DNA of 64,000 nucleotides from Celeribacter naphthalenivorans (GTDB lineage: Bacteria; Pseudomonadota; Alphaproteobacteria; Rhodobacterales; Rhodobacteraceae), in NCBI RefSeq assembly GCF_020524585.1, contig NZ_JAIVLK010000001.1:186001-250000 (forward strand). Direction: 5' to 3'. Each line of letters starts with the position of its first letter. Positions within the stretch are counted from its first letter, which is position 1. Positions 30,318-38,464 of this stretch are shown here, piece by piece. The notes beneath the pieces were generated by a model, which was not told the origin of the DNA, did no database searches, and saw nothing but the letters and a program-made list of their open reading frames with translations. The position numbers were made by a program, and so were the translations under genes.

Positions 30318-31373
30318 TTACGCCGGGTCGCCCAATCTTTGAATGTTTTGAATGAGTTGAATGGCCATGGAGAGCGACCGCGCCGTGGCCATCAGCATCT
30401 GGGGCAAGACCATCCACTCAAGGCTCCAGGCCGTGCCAGAGCGTTCCTGTTCATGCACGACCGCATGGTGCATTGCGCTGACTTGCGTGGCATTAAAGCG
30501 CGCCAGGGTGACCAAAAGCTCGGCGGCAACCGGGTTTTGTTTATGCGGCATGGCGGAGGAGCCACCGGCGCCGGAAATCGAAACGCATTCAATGCCTTGC
30601 TGCGCCATGAGGGCAATATCCTGACCGATTTTCCCCAAGGACCCGGTCACAAGCGACAGAAACGAGGCATAGCCCGCAATCCCGTGCCGCATGGTCTGCC
30701 AGCTCTTGTCCGTGGGCGCGAGGCCCAAGGTTTTCGCCACCTCAGCGACCACGAAATCACCCTTGTCACCGAGGGCTTTACGATCACCGGAGGCACCGCC
30801 AATTTGCACTTTTTCAACATCGGCACGTTTTTGGTCGAGTGTCTTGAGATGGTCCGTAATCGGCAGGCGCCAGGCCAGAACACGGTCGCGCACGGTGATC
30901 TCGGTCGCCGCCTGCATGCGCGTGCGGCCCATCAGGGGGGCGTTGCCAAAGCGGTCTTCAAGCGCCTTCAAATGGGTTTCCAACTCCATCAACCGCCCGG
31001 CGATCAGGAAAGACGCCTCGCGCAGCGACAGGACCATCGCGGTGTCCACCACATCTTGTGAGGTCGCCCCCTTGTGCAGGGCCTCGGACGGGGCGACGGC
31101 TTTCAATTGCTTCACCAGACGCGGGATCGGCACGCCGTCTTGCGCCATGCCGGCTGCAATATCCGCCAGATCAATCTCTGCCGTCTCAATGGCAACAGCC
31201 GCCGTTTCGGCCTGTGCTGCGTCGAACAATCCGGCCTTGCCACAGGCCCGCGACCACGCCGCCTCAAACGCCAGCATATGCGCCATCTGACGCTCAGGCG
31301 CGAGAACCGCCGCCATCTCAGGGTCGCCAAATAGACCGGACAGCCAAGGGTGATCAAAGACGCTCAGGCTCAT
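30318..31373 (-). CDS. pcaB: 3-carboxy-cis,cis-muconate cycloisomerase
   Basis: Encodes 351 residues of the fumarase/aspartase superfamily. It closes 3-carboxymuconate to 4-carboxymuconolactone. Visible marks are 'HKGATSQDVVDTAMVLSLREA' (about 97-117), 'GRTRMQAATEITVRDRVLAW' (about 147-166) and 'GAGGSSAMPHKQNPVAAE' (about 271-288), the superfamily signature loop. The final gene of the pcaDCHGB operon, it is separated from pcaG by a 66-bp gap containing a hairpin. Shorter than the 450-residue Pseudomonas form but typical of alphaproteobacteria. Confidence 0.94.
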   Translation of the reverse strand: MSLSVFDHPWLSGLFGDPEMAAVLAPERQMAHMLAFEAAWSRACGKAGLFDAAQAETAAVAIETAEIDLADIAAGMAQDGVPIPRLVKQLKAVAPSEALHKGATSQDVVDTAMVLSLREASFLIAGRLMELETHLKALEDRFGNAPLMGRTRMQAATEITVRDRVLAWRLPITDHLKTLDQKRADVEKVQIGGASGDRKALGDKGDFVVAEVAKTLGLAPTDKSWQTMRHGIAGYASFLSLVTGSLGKIGQDIALMAQQGIECVSISGAGGSSAMPHKQNPVAAELLVTLARFNATQVSAMHHAVVHEQERSGTAWSLEWMVLPQMLMATARSLSMAIQLIQNIQRLGDPA

Positions 31374-31395
31374 TTTTCTTCCTTTGTCATAGCAA

Positions 31396-31420
31396 GAGGG
31401 GCGACCGAAGCCGCCCCCTC
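31396..31420 (-). other. Intercistronic hairpin between pcaG and pcaB
   Basis: GAGGGGCG-N8-CGCCCCCTC pairs as 8 bp with one bulged C. Could reduce pcaB expression or stabilise the upstream pca message. No T-run on the coding strand. Confidence 0.35.
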
Positions 31421-31439
31421 AATACCGTCAGATTTTCGC

Positions 31440-32039
31440 TCAGATGTCGAGGAATACGGTTTCCCGGTCGCCCTGAAGTCGGATGTCAAAGCGGTATTTG
31501 CCCTCTCCGGTTTTCTTGGCGATCAAAGTATCAACGCGGGGGCGCTGTTCGATCCGGTTCAACAGCGGATCGTTCGCGTTGTCCTCATCCTCGAAATAAA
31601 TCCGGGTGTTCAAACCGATGTTGATGCCACGGGCCACAACCCAAAGCGAGATATGAGGTGCGCTCATCACACCACCACGGCCCTTCACGGCGCCCGGTTT
31701 CACAGTGCGCAGGGTGAATTCGCCGCTTTCGGCGTCGGCGGCAAAACGGCACAGCCCGTTGAAATTCGGATCGGCGCCCTCCTGGCCCGGGAAAATCCCG
31801 TTGCCATCGCATTGCCAGCTTTCCACCATGGCATCGCGCAGCGCCCAGCCGGTGCCGTCGAACACGGAGCCGGTGATTTCGATCACCTCGCCTTGGACAT
31901 CGCCGTCGATGGGCGAAAGGCCGATTTCGTTTTCATAAGCGCCCGCGTTGCCCGCATGGCTTGGCATCAATCCGATGTGGACGTAGGGGCCTGCGGTTTG
32001 CGACGGGGATTCTTGCAGAACATCAAGTTTCTGGACCAT
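31440..32039 (-). CDS. pcaG: Protocatechuate 3,4-dioxygenase alpha subunit
   Basis: Encodes 199 residues of the intradiol dioxygenase fold. PcaG partners with PcaH to split protocatechuate into 3-carboxy-cis,cis-muconate; the alpha chain shapes the pocket and lacks the full iron ligand set. 'TAGPYVHIGLMP' (about 13-24), 'DGTGWALRDAMVESWQCDGNG' (about 57-77) and 'PHISLWVVARGINIGLNTRIYF' (about 128-149) are diagnostic. The ATG is 2 bp after the pcaH stop, so they are coupled. Confidence 0.95.
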   Translation of the reverse strand: MVQKLDVLQESPSQTAGPYVHIGLMPSHAGNAGAYENEIGLSPIDGDVQGEVIEITGSVFDGTGWALRDAMVESWQCDGNGIFPGQEGADPNFNGLCRFAADAESGEFTLRTVKPGAVKGRGGVMSAPHISLWVVARGINIGLNTRIYFEDEDNANDPLLNRIEQRPRVDTLIAKKTGEGKYRFDIRLQGDRETVFLDI

Positions 32040-32041
32040 GA

Positions 32042-32782
32042 TTACATGCCCTCCATCTTGTTTTCGAACATGGTCTGGCGGCGGCCGCGCAGCACGATGT
32101 CGAACTTATAGGCGAGGAAATCGAGCGGACGCGATTTCGAGAAATCGAGCGGCGCGACGAGGCGGTCGAGCTGACTGCGATCCTTGATCGTGGCCGCAAT
32201 CGGGCAGTGATCGATCAGCGGGTCGCCCTCGAAATACATCTGCGTGATCAGGCGCTGGCCGAAACTGTGACCATAGACCGAGATGTGGATGTGCATCGGA
32301 CGCCAGTCGTTCGCGCGGTTCGGCCAGGGGTAGGCGCCGGGACGCACGGTCAGGAATTCGTAATGGCCGTTCTCATCGGTGATGGTCCGGCCACAGCCGC
32401 CGAAATTCGGGTCGAGCGGCGCGAAATAGGTGTCTTTCTTGTGACGATAGCGGCCACCAGCGTTGGCTTGCCAAATCTCCACCAGCGTGTGCGGTACGGG
32501 ACGGTTGTTTTCGTCCAAAACCCGACCATGCATCAGGATGCGCTCGCCCACGGCAGGGGCCGCGCCCTTGGTCCAGTTCAGGATCAGGTTGTTGTCCAAA
32601 GCGCCGAGTTTGCCGTGGCCAAAGGTCGGGCCGGTTTCCTCCGACGGAGAGCTTTCCATCGACAAAAGCGGCAGGTTCGGCGAGCGCGCAACAGATGTCT
32701 TGTAATCGGGGTCGTAGGGGGCCGGGTGAATCGCGCGGTTGCGCGGGATCAGCGGGCCCTGATCTTTGATCAGGCTGGTCAT
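32042..32782 (-). CDS. pcaH: Protocatechuate 3,4-dioxygenase beta subunit
   Basis: Encodes 246 residues. The beta subunit holds the non-heme Fe(III). Its four ligands are recognisable in 'GGRYRHKKD' (Tyr), 'PGAYPWPN' (Tyr) and 'RPMHIHISVYG' (two His). 'SPNLPLLSMESSPSEETGP' near the N-terminus is family-specific. The ATG at 32780-32782 overlaps the pcaC stop (ATGA). Confidence 0.96.
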   Translation of the reverse strand: MTSLIKDQGPLIPRNRAIHPAPYDPDYKTSVARSPNLPLLSMESSPSEETGPTFGHGKLGALDNNLILNWTKGAAPAVGERILMHGRVLDENNRPVPHTLVEIWQANAGGRYRHKKDTYFAPLDPNFGGCGRTITDENGHYEFLTVRPGAYPWPNRANDWRPMHIHISVYGHSFGQRLITQMYFEGDPLIDHCPIAATIKDRSQLDRLVAPLDFSKSRPLDFLAYKFDIVLRGRRQTMFENKMEGM

Positions 32783-33174
32783 TGGGTCTCCTCCATTTCC
32801 GCATAGGTCTGTTTGGCGAGCTTGAGCGCATGGTTCGCCTTCGGCACACCGGCATAAATAGCGACATGTTGCAGCGCCTCCGCCACGTCGTCTTTCGTCG
32901 CACCCGTGCGCGCGGTGGCACGGATATGCATCGGAATTTCCTCGAAATTTCCGGTCGCCGCCAAAAGCGCGATGGTCAGCATCGAGCGCTCGCGGCGCGA
33001 GATTTTGTCCGAGGACCACACGGTCCCCCAAGCGCCCTCGGTGATGAGGTCCTGGAACGGCAGGTCGAACTCGGTCTTCGCGGCCTCGGCGCGGTCGACA
33101 TGGGCATCGCCCAGAACCTCGCGCCGCGTTTTCATGCCTTGATCAAATTTCTCGCTCACGTTTTTCTCGGTCAT
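32779..33174 (-). CDS. pcaC: 4-carboxymuconolactone decarboxylase
   Basis: Encodes 131 residues of the CMD/AhpD-like fold. It decarboxylates 4-carboxymuconolactone to 3-oxoadipate enol-lactone. Family residues: 'RREVLGDAHVDRAE' (about 17-30), 'FQDLITEGAWGTVWSSDKISRRERSMLTIALLAATGN' (about 40-76) and 'EEIPMHIRATARTGATKDDVAEALQHVAIYAGVPKANHAL' (about 78-117). The stop and start both overlap neighbours by 4 bp. Confidence 0.96.
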   Translation of the reverse strand: MTEKNVSEKFDQGMKTRREVLGDAHVDRAEAAKTEFDLPFQDLITEGAWGTVWSSDKISRRERSMLTIALLAATGNFEEIPMHIRATARTGATKDDVAEALQHVAIYAGVPKANHALKLAKQTYAEMEETQ

Positions 33175-33953
33175 GCGGCGATCCTTTCCACGAATTTCGT
33201 CAATGCCTCGGTAAAACCCTCCGGCGCCTCGATGGCGGGCAAATGGCCTGTTTCTTCGAACATCACCAGATCGGCGCGGGGCAGGGCGCGGGCCAGCGCC
33301 TCGACCACCTCGGGCGGGGTCGCCAGATCGTGTTTGCCACCAAACACCAGCGCGGGCTGGGTGATCTCGGAGAGGCGGTCTGTGATGTCGGTGCCGGCAA
33401 TCGCGGCGCAAGTGGCGAGGTAGCCGTCCTGATCGGTGCGGGCCAAAAGCGTGCGCCACAAAGGCGCGTTCGGATTGGCGAGCATCTCGGGGCCGAACCA
33501 GCGCGGCAGGATGCCCTCGGCCATCGCCGCCATGCCGTTTTCGCGAATGGCTTCGATCCGGGTGAGCCAACCCTCGGCGGCGCCCAGCATCGGGGCGGTG
33601 TTCGACAGAACCAGCCCCGTGACCCGCTCGGGCGCCATCAGCGCCACATGTTGCGCGATCAACCCGCCGATGGAACAGCCGACCAGAATGGCCGTCTCAA
33701 GCCCCGCGTCATCCATCGCGGCGATCACGTCCTCGGCCAATTCCGGTATGCCGTAGCCCTCAGGCGCGGTCTCCGACAGACCATGTCCGCGTTTGTCCAT
33801 GCGCAGCGTGGCCCAGTCTTGCGGCAGCTGCGTGCAAACCGCGTCCCACATCCGCAAATCGGTGCCGAGTGAATTGATAAAGACCAAGGCAGGCCCGGTT
33901 CCGCCCTTGTGACGGACATGCATGGTGCCCCAGTCGCGTGTGAGTGCGTGCAT
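33171..33953 (-). CDS. pcaD: 3-oxoadipate enol-lactonase
   Basis: Encodes 260 residues of an alpha/beta hydrolase. It opens 3-oxoadipate enol-lactone to 3-oxoadipate. The nucleophile elbow 'ILVGCSIGGLIAQHVAL' (about 90-106) carries an S in GCSIGG; 'VFINSLGTDLRMWDAV' (about 25-40) and 'FEETGHLPAIEAPEGF' (about 232-247, the catalytic His) fit PcaD. It is the first gene of the pcaDCHGB operon, divergent from pcaQ. GGGAAGAGAAG precedes the ATG. Confidence 0.95.
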   Translation of the reverse strand: MHALTRDWGTMHVRHKGGTGPALVFINSLGTDLRMWDAVCTQLPQDWATLRMDKRGHGLSETAPEGYGIPELAEDVIAAMDDAGLETAILVGCSIGGLIAQHVALMAPERVTGLVLSNTAPMLGAAEGWLTRIEAIRENGMAAMAEGILPRWFGPEMLANPNAPLWRTLLARTDQDGYLATCAAIAGTDITDRLSEITQPALVFGGKHDLATPPEVVEALARALPRADLVMFEETGHLPAIEAPEGFTEALTKFVERIAA

Positions 33954-34023
33954 TCTTCTCTTCCCTTTTCCTCAGATTGCCATAAGTATTTCGAGGTGAA
34001 AAATACAATGTGATGCAAAAAGC

Positions 34024-34039
34024 ATAACCAAATGGATAT
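34024..34039 (+). promoter_or_regulatory. PcaQ binding site in the pcaD/pcaQ gap
   Basis: ATAACC-AAAT-GGATAT matches 10 of the 12 conserved bases of the rhizobial PcaQ consensus ATAACC-N4-GGTTAA. It lies 71 bp from the pcaD start and overlaps the possible upstream start of pcaQ, so PcaQ can activate pcaD and limit itself. Confidence 0.65.
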
Positions 34040-34049
34040 ACCTAACGGC

Positions 34050-34949
34050 ATGAAACTGCGCCATCTGGAGGCGTTTCTGGCGGTGGCGGAGGCGGGGACG
34101 ATCTCTGCTGCGGCGCGTGCGCGCAATGTGTCGCAACCGGCACTGTCGAAAACCATCGGCGAGTTGGAGGCGCAGTTGGGCACGGAGCTCTTCACCCGCA
34201 CCGGGCGGCAGGCGGTTTTGACACCCGCGGGCGAGGCTTTTCGCCGCCATGCGCTGTCGTCCTTGCAAAGTCTTGAGGCCGGGGTGCGGGCGTTGACGGG
34301 TGGCGGGCGGATGGATGTGGTGAAAGTTGGCGTCTTGCCGACGGTGGCGAGCGGGTTGTTTCCCGCCGTGGCGCTGGAATTCTCGGAATTGCGCCCCGAC
34401 GCGCGCATCGCCGTCATCACCGGCCCGAACCGCTATCTCATTGATCGCATGCGCTCCGGCGGGTTGGATTTGGTGGTCGGGCGTATGGCACCGGCGCGGG
34501 ACATGACCGGGCTGTCGTTCGAATATCTCTACGACGAAACCGTGCTTTTGGTCGGGCGCAAGGATCATCCGGGGCTCGCGCTCTCACCTGTCGAGGCGCT
34601 TCGGCGTTACCCGGTCATCCTGCCCAATCCCGGCTCGATCATTCGCCAACAGGTGATGCAATATCTCATTGCGGCGGGGCTTGAGGGCAGTCTTTCCGTA
34701 CGCTTCGAAACCGTGGCGCGGCCGGTGGGGCTGCCGCTCGTGGAGCGCTCCGACATGCTCTGGTTCATCTCGCGCGGCGTGGTTGAGCGCGAGCTCACCG
34801 AGGGGCGTCTTGCGACGCTCGATCTCGGTGTGGATTACCTGACGGGGGCGGTGGGGTTGACGCGAAAATTCGATTTCACGCGCGACAGTCCGGCGGATTT
34901 TCTGGCCAGCCTGTTGCATCAGCGGGCGAAGGATTTCTCCGCCCGCTGA
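34050..34949 (+). CDS. pcaQ: LysR-type activator of the pcaDCHGB operon
   Basis: Encodes 299 residues. The N-terminal LTTR winged helix 'MKLRHLEAFLAVAEAGTISAAARARNVSQPALSKTIGELEAQLGTELFTRTGR' occupies residues 1-53, followed by a substrate-binding domain. In alphaproteobacteria PcaQ activates pcaDCHGB with 3-carboxymuconate-type intermediates. The start at 34050 (MKLRHL) was chosen over an ATG at 34032 because that one sits inside the PcaQ box. Divergent from pcaD. Confidence 0.92.
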   Translation: MKLRHLEAFLAVAEAGTISAAARARNVSQPALSKTIGELEAQLGTELFTRTGRQAVLTPAGEAFRRHALSSLQSLEAGVRALTGGGRMDVVKVGVLPTVASGLFPAVALEFSELRPDARIAVITGPNRYLIDRMRSGGLDLVVGRMAPARDMTGLSFEYLYDETVLLVGRKDHPGLALSPVEALRRYPVILPNPGSIIRQQVMQYLIAAGLEGSLSVRFETVARPVGLPLVERSDMLWFISRGVVERELTEGRLATLDLGVDYLTGAVGLTRKFDFTRDSPADFLASLLHQRAKDFSAR

Positions 34950-34954
34950 GAGAT

Positions 34955-36154
34955 TTAGAGGGCTTCGAGCGCAATCGCGATGCCTTGGCCGACGCCAATG
35001 CACATGGTCGAAAGCGATTTCTCACCCGGTTTCAGCTCCAACATCGCCGTGCCGGTGATCCGTGCGCCGGACATGCCCAGAGGGTGGCCAATGGAGATCG
35101 CGCCGCCGTTCGGGTTCACACGCGGATCGTCGTCGGCGATGCCCAGATCGCGCAGCGTGGCGAGGCCCTGCGAGGCGAAGGCTTCGTTCAGTTCGATCAC
35201 CGCGAAGTCTTCCTGTTTGAGACCGAGACGCGTCATCAATTTCTTCGACGCGGGCGCCGGGCCAAAGCCCATGATCCGCGGCGCAACACCGGCGGCGGCC
35301 CCGCCAAGCACCTTGGCGATGGGTTTCAACCCGTGTTTCTCGGCGGCTTCCTTGGAGGCGAGGATCAGCGCAGCCGCGCCATCGTTCACGCCCGAAGAGT
35401 TACCCGCCGTCACGGTGCCGTCGGCTTTGACGAAGGTCTTGAGCTTTTGCAGCGCTTCAAGCGTTGTGGACGGGCGCGGGTGCTCGTCCTCGGACACCAC
35501 AATCGGATCGCCTTTGCGCTGCGGAATCGTGACTGGCACGATCTCTTTTGCAAGACGCCCGTTGGCCATCGCTGCGCCCGCTTTTTGTTGCGAACGGAGC
35601 GCAAAGAGGTCCTGATCCTCGCGGGAGATGTTGAAATCTTCCGCGACGTTCTCGGCGGTTTCGGGCATGGAATCCACGCCGTATTGCGCCTTCATGAGCT
35701 TGTTCACAAAGCGCCAGCCGATGGTCGTGTCATAGACCGCATTCGTGCGCGAAAAGGCGGTTTCGGCCTTGGGCATGACAAACGGCGCGCGGGACATGCT
35801 CTCGACGCCGCCCGCGATGATCAGATCGGCCTCACCCGCTTTAATGGCGCGGGCGCCCGCGATGATCGCATCCATGCCGGAGCCGCAGAGCCGGTTCATT
35901 GTCGTGCCGGAAACCGTCTCAGGGTAACCCGCCAGCAACAATGACATGCGCGCGACGTTGCGGTTGTCTTCGCCCGCTTGGTTGGCGCAGCCAAAGATCA
36001 CGTCGTCAATCGCCGCGAGGTCCATCGACGGGTTGCGTTCCGCCAAGGCTTTCAAAGGGATAGCCCCCAAATCATCGGCCCGCACGGACGACAGCGTGCC
36101 GCCGTAACGGCCCACAGGCGTGCGGATATAGTCGCAGATATAAACGTCGGTCAT
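34955..36154 (-). CDS. pcaF: 3-oxoadipyl-CoA thiolase (beta-ketoadipyl-CoA thiolase)
   Basis: Encodes 399 residues. Thiolysis of 3-oxoadipyl-CoA gives succinyl-CoA and acetyl-CoA, the last step. The active Cys is in 'NRLCGSGMDAIIAGARAI' (about 84-101), with 'NPNGGAISIGHPLGMSGARI' (His, about 346-365) and the second Cys in 'STMCIGVGQGIAIALEAL' near the C-terminus. It follows pcaJ by 12 bp. AGGAGGACC precedes two possible starts: GTG at 36157 and the ATG used here. Confidence 0.95.
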   Translation of the reverse strand: MTDVYICDYIRTPVGRYGGTLSSVRADDLGAIPLKALAERNPSMDLAAIDDVIFGCANQAGEDNRNVARMSLLLAGYPETVSGTTMNRLCGSGMDAIIAGARAIKAGEADLIIAGGVESMSRAPFVMPKAETAFSRTNAVYDTTIGWRFVNKLMKAQYGVDSMPETAENVAEDFNISREDQDLFALRSQQKAGAAMANGRLAKEIVPVTIPQRKGDPIVVSEDEHPRPSTTLEALQKLKTFVKADGTVTAGNSSGVNDGAAALILASKEAAEKHGLKPIAKVLGGAAAGVAPRIMGFGPAPASKKLMTRLGLKQEDFAVIELNEAFASQGLATLRDLGIADDDPRVNPNGGAISIGHPLGMSGARITGTAMLELKPGEKSLSTMCIGVGQGIAIALEAL

Positions 36155-36166
36155 CACGGGTCCTCC

Positions 36167-36859
36167 TTACAAATCTTGCGGGACAATCAGGTCAGGCACG
36201 TCGCCCTCGGTGTGAAGCGTCGCGCCGGTGACGGCTTGCAGTGCTTCCATCGAGAGACCGGGCAGCTTTTCGCGCAGGATGAACTTGCCGCCTTCGATGT
36301 CGATCACTGCCAAGGAGGTGTAGACACGGGTCACACAGCCGACGCCGGTGAGCGGGAAGGTGCAGGTCTCGACCAGCTTCGGGCCACCGTCCTTGGTGAC
36401 GTGATCGGTGACCACGGCCACACGTTTCGCGCCATGCACAAGATCCATCGCGCCGCCCACGGCAGGCACGCCTTTGGATCCAACACGCCAGTTGGCGAGA
36501 TCGCCGTTTTGCGCGACCTGATAGGCGCCAAGCACGGCGAGATCGAGGTGACCGCCGCGAACCATGGAGAAACTGTCGGCATGGTGGAAAAATGAGGCAC
36601 CGGGATTGAGCGTGATGGCTTTTTTACCGGCGTTGATCAGGTCCCAGTCTTCCTCGCCCTCAGCAGGCGCTTTGCCAAAGCCCAACACGCCGTTTTCGGT
36701 GTGATAGGTGACATCGCGGCCTTCCGGCTGGAACTTGGCGATCATCTCCGGGAAGCCGATGCCGAGGTTTACATAGGAGCCGTCTTCGATGTCTTGTGCG
36801 GCGCGCCATGCGATTTGAGCGTTGGAGAGCTTGTCTGCCATAATGTTGAAATCGGACAT
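36167..36859 (-). CDS. pcaJ: 3-oxoadipate:succinyl-CoA transferase, beta subunit
   Basis: Encodes 230 residues. Class I CoA transferase beta chain with the catalytic Glu in 'YHTENGVLGFGKAP' (ENG motif, about 49-62). 'GSYVNLGIGFPEMIAKFQPEGRDV' (about 27-50) and 'GGHLDLAVLGAYQVAQNGDLANW' are conserved. Its ATG overlaps the pcaI stop (TGATG). Confidence 0.94.
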   Translation of the reverse strand: MSDFNIMADKLSNAQIAWRAAQDIEDGSYVNLGIGFPEMIAKFQPEGRDVTYHTENGVLGFGKAPAEGEEDWDLINAGKKAITLNPGASFFHHADSFSMVRGGHLDLAVLGAYQVAQNGDLANWRVGSKGVPAVGGAMDLVHGAKRVAVVTDHVTKDGGPKLVETCTFPLTGVGCVTRVYTSLAVIDIEGGKFILREKLPGLSMEALQAVTGATLHTEGDVPDLIVPQDL

Positions 36860-37578
36860 CAATAGACCACTCCCGTGCGCACCAGCACTTCTTCTTGTTG
36901 AGGTTGTGCAACTTCTACAATCGCGTCGACGAAGATGCCGGGGGTGATCACCTGTTGCGGATCAATCGACCCCGGCTCACCCAGCTCAGAGACCTGCGCG
37001 ATGGTTTTGGCGGCGGCCATCGCCATCAGCGGGTTAAAGTTGCGGCCCGCCATGCGGTAGGTCATGTTGCCCACCGTGTCGCCCAACTGGCCCTTGATCA
37101 GCGCAAAATCGGCCTTCAGCCAGCTCTCGCGGACATACATTTTGCCGTCGAACTCTTCGGTCGGCTTGCCTTCGGCCAGTTCCGTGCCGAAGGACGTCGG
37201 AGTGTAGAACGCCGGGATGCCTGCGCCCGCTGCACGGATGCGTTCGGCAAGCGTACCCTGCGGCACGAGCTCCAGCTCGATCTCGCCGGCGAGGAATTTC
37301 TCGTTGAACGCTTCGGCGTTGGACGAGCGCGGGAAGGAGCAGATCATTTTTTTGACCATGCCCGCCTTGATCATCGCGGCGATGCCGATGTAGCCGTTGC
37401 CCGCGTTGTTGTTGATCACGGTGATGTTTTTCGGGCTGCCGGTGGCGCGGAAACGGTCGATCAGCGCGTGAATAAGCTCGATCGGCGCGCCGGAGCCGCC
37501 GAAACCGCCGATCATCACCTGTGCGCCATCGGGGATATCCGCGACTGCCTTGGCCACGGTAGAGATGGTTTTGTCCAT
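36859..37578 (-). CDS. pcaI: 3-oxoadipate:succinyl-CoA transferase, alpha subunit
   Basis: Encodes 239 residues. CoA transferase alpha chain with the glycine-rich 'VMIGGFGGSGAPIELIHALIDR' (about 21-42), 'NNNAGNGYIGIAAMIKAGMVKKMICSFPRS' (about 56-85) and 'LVPQGTLAERIRAAGAGIPAFYTPTSFGT' (about 105-133). With PcaJ it makes 3-oxoadipyl-CoA. The ATG at 37578 was preferred because GGAGG lies five bases before it. First gene of pcaIJF and divergent from the IclR gene. Confidence 0.94.
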   Translation of the reverse strand: MDKTISTVAKAVADIPDGAQVMIGGFGGSGAPIELIHALIDRFRATGSPKNITVINNNAGNGYIGIAAMIKAGMVKKMICSFPRSSNAEAFNEKFLAGEIELELVPQGTLAERIRAAGAGIPAFYTPTSFGTELAEGKPTEEFDGKMYVRESWLKADFALIKGQLGDTVGNMTYRMAGRNFNPLMAMAAAKTIAQVSELGEPGSIDPQQVITPGIFVDAIVEVAQPQQEEVLVRTGVVY

Positions 37579-37657
37579 GAGATCCTCCAAATTATGCGTT
37601 TGGATGTAGACCTCCCTTTGGGGGACGACGAGTCATTTTGTGCGCATCTTGACATTT

Positions 37658-37690
37658 GTTCGGATGTTGCGAAAAGTCGTTCGCATGGTG
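37658..37690 (+). promoter_or_regulatory. Direct repeat, candidate IclR (PcaR-type) operator
   Basis: GTTCGGATGTTG (37658-37669) and GTTCGCATGGTG (37679-37690) match at 10 of 12 bases and start exactly 21 bp apart, two helical turns. IclR proteins of the pca system often bind spaced repeats containing GTTCG. The second copy overlaps the start codon of the IclR gene, which would fit autorepression. Confidence 0.35.
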
Positions 37691-38455
37691 AACAAAGCGA
37701 CAAGCAAATCCTCCGATACCATCTCATCCTTGGCAAAAGGCCTGCGGGTTCTCGAGTGCTTCGGAGCGCAAACGCCGAAGCTGTCGATCACCGATGTGTC
37801 CAAAATGACCGGGCTTGACCGGGCCACCTCGCGGCGCTGTCTTTTGACTCTGCACGCGGAGGGCTATGCGGATTACGACGGCAAGTTTTTTACGCTCACG
37901 CCGCGCACTTTGCGGTTGGGGATGGGGGCGATCTCGTCCCTGCCGCTGCCGCAGATCGTGCAGCCTTGGCTGGATCAACTGACCGAACAAATCGGGCAGA
38001 GTTGTTCCGTGTCGATCCTCGATGGCACCGAGATTGTCTATCTCGCCCGCGCGGCGCAGAAGCGGGTGATGTCCATCGGGCTCATGCCCGGCTCGCGTTT
38101 GCCGGCGCATTGCACCTCGATGGGGCGCATCCTGTTGGGGGCTTTGCCGGTCGAGGACGCCCGCGCGATTGTCGAGGCCTCAGACCTGTCGCCGCGCACG
38201 CGGTTCAGTGTCACCGACCCGGACGAGGTGATGAAGCGCATCGAAGAGGCACATGCCCAAGGTTATGCGATCAACGATCAGGAGGTGGAGATCGGGCTGC
38301 GCTCCATCGCCGTGCCGCTGGTCGACGGGCATGGTAAAATCGTCGCTGCGCTCAACACCGGCATGGCCGCGACGCAGGACAAGGCGCAGGCAATGGTGCC
38401 GATCTACCTGCCGAGACTTTTGAAAGTGCAATCGGGGCTGCGCCGCGTGCTTTAA
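37685..38455 (+). CDS. pcaR: IclR-family regulator of the pcaIJF operon (PcaR/PcaU type)
   Basis: Encodes 256 residues. N-terminal IclR HTH 'SSLAKGLRVLECFGAQTPKLSITDVSKMTGLDRATSRRCLLTLHAEGYADYDGKFFTLTPRTLRLG' (about 13-78), C-terminal effector domain with 'GQSCSVSILDGTEIVYLARA' and 'GSRLPAHCTSMGRILLGALP'. This matches the PcaR/PcaU/PobR IclR branch, where 3-oxoadipate is the usual inducer. It is divergent from pcaI. The start is uncertain: the ATG at 37685 has no clear ribosome site, and a GTG 15 codons upstream is possible. Confidence 0.9.
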   Translation: MVNKATSKSSDTISSLAKGLRVLECFGAQTPKLSITDVSKMTGLDRATSRRCLLTLHAEGYADYDGKFFTLTPRTLRLGMGAISSLPLPQIVQPWLDQLTEQIGQSCSVSILDGTEIVYLARAAQKRVMSIGLMPGSRLPAHCTSMGRILLGALPVEDARAIVEASDLSPRTRFSVTDPDEVMKRIEEAHAQGYAINDQEVEIGLRSIAVPLVDGHGKIVAALNTGMAATQDKAQAMVPIYLPRLLKVQSGLRRVL

Positions 38456-38464
38456 GTGCGCAAT

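Noticed and set aside
30309-30327. CCCGGCG-GGTTA-CGCCGGG hairpin as a terminator for pobA/pcaB
   Set aside because: Seven-bp stem but no T-run on either strand and it overlaps the pcaB stop; left as unproven.
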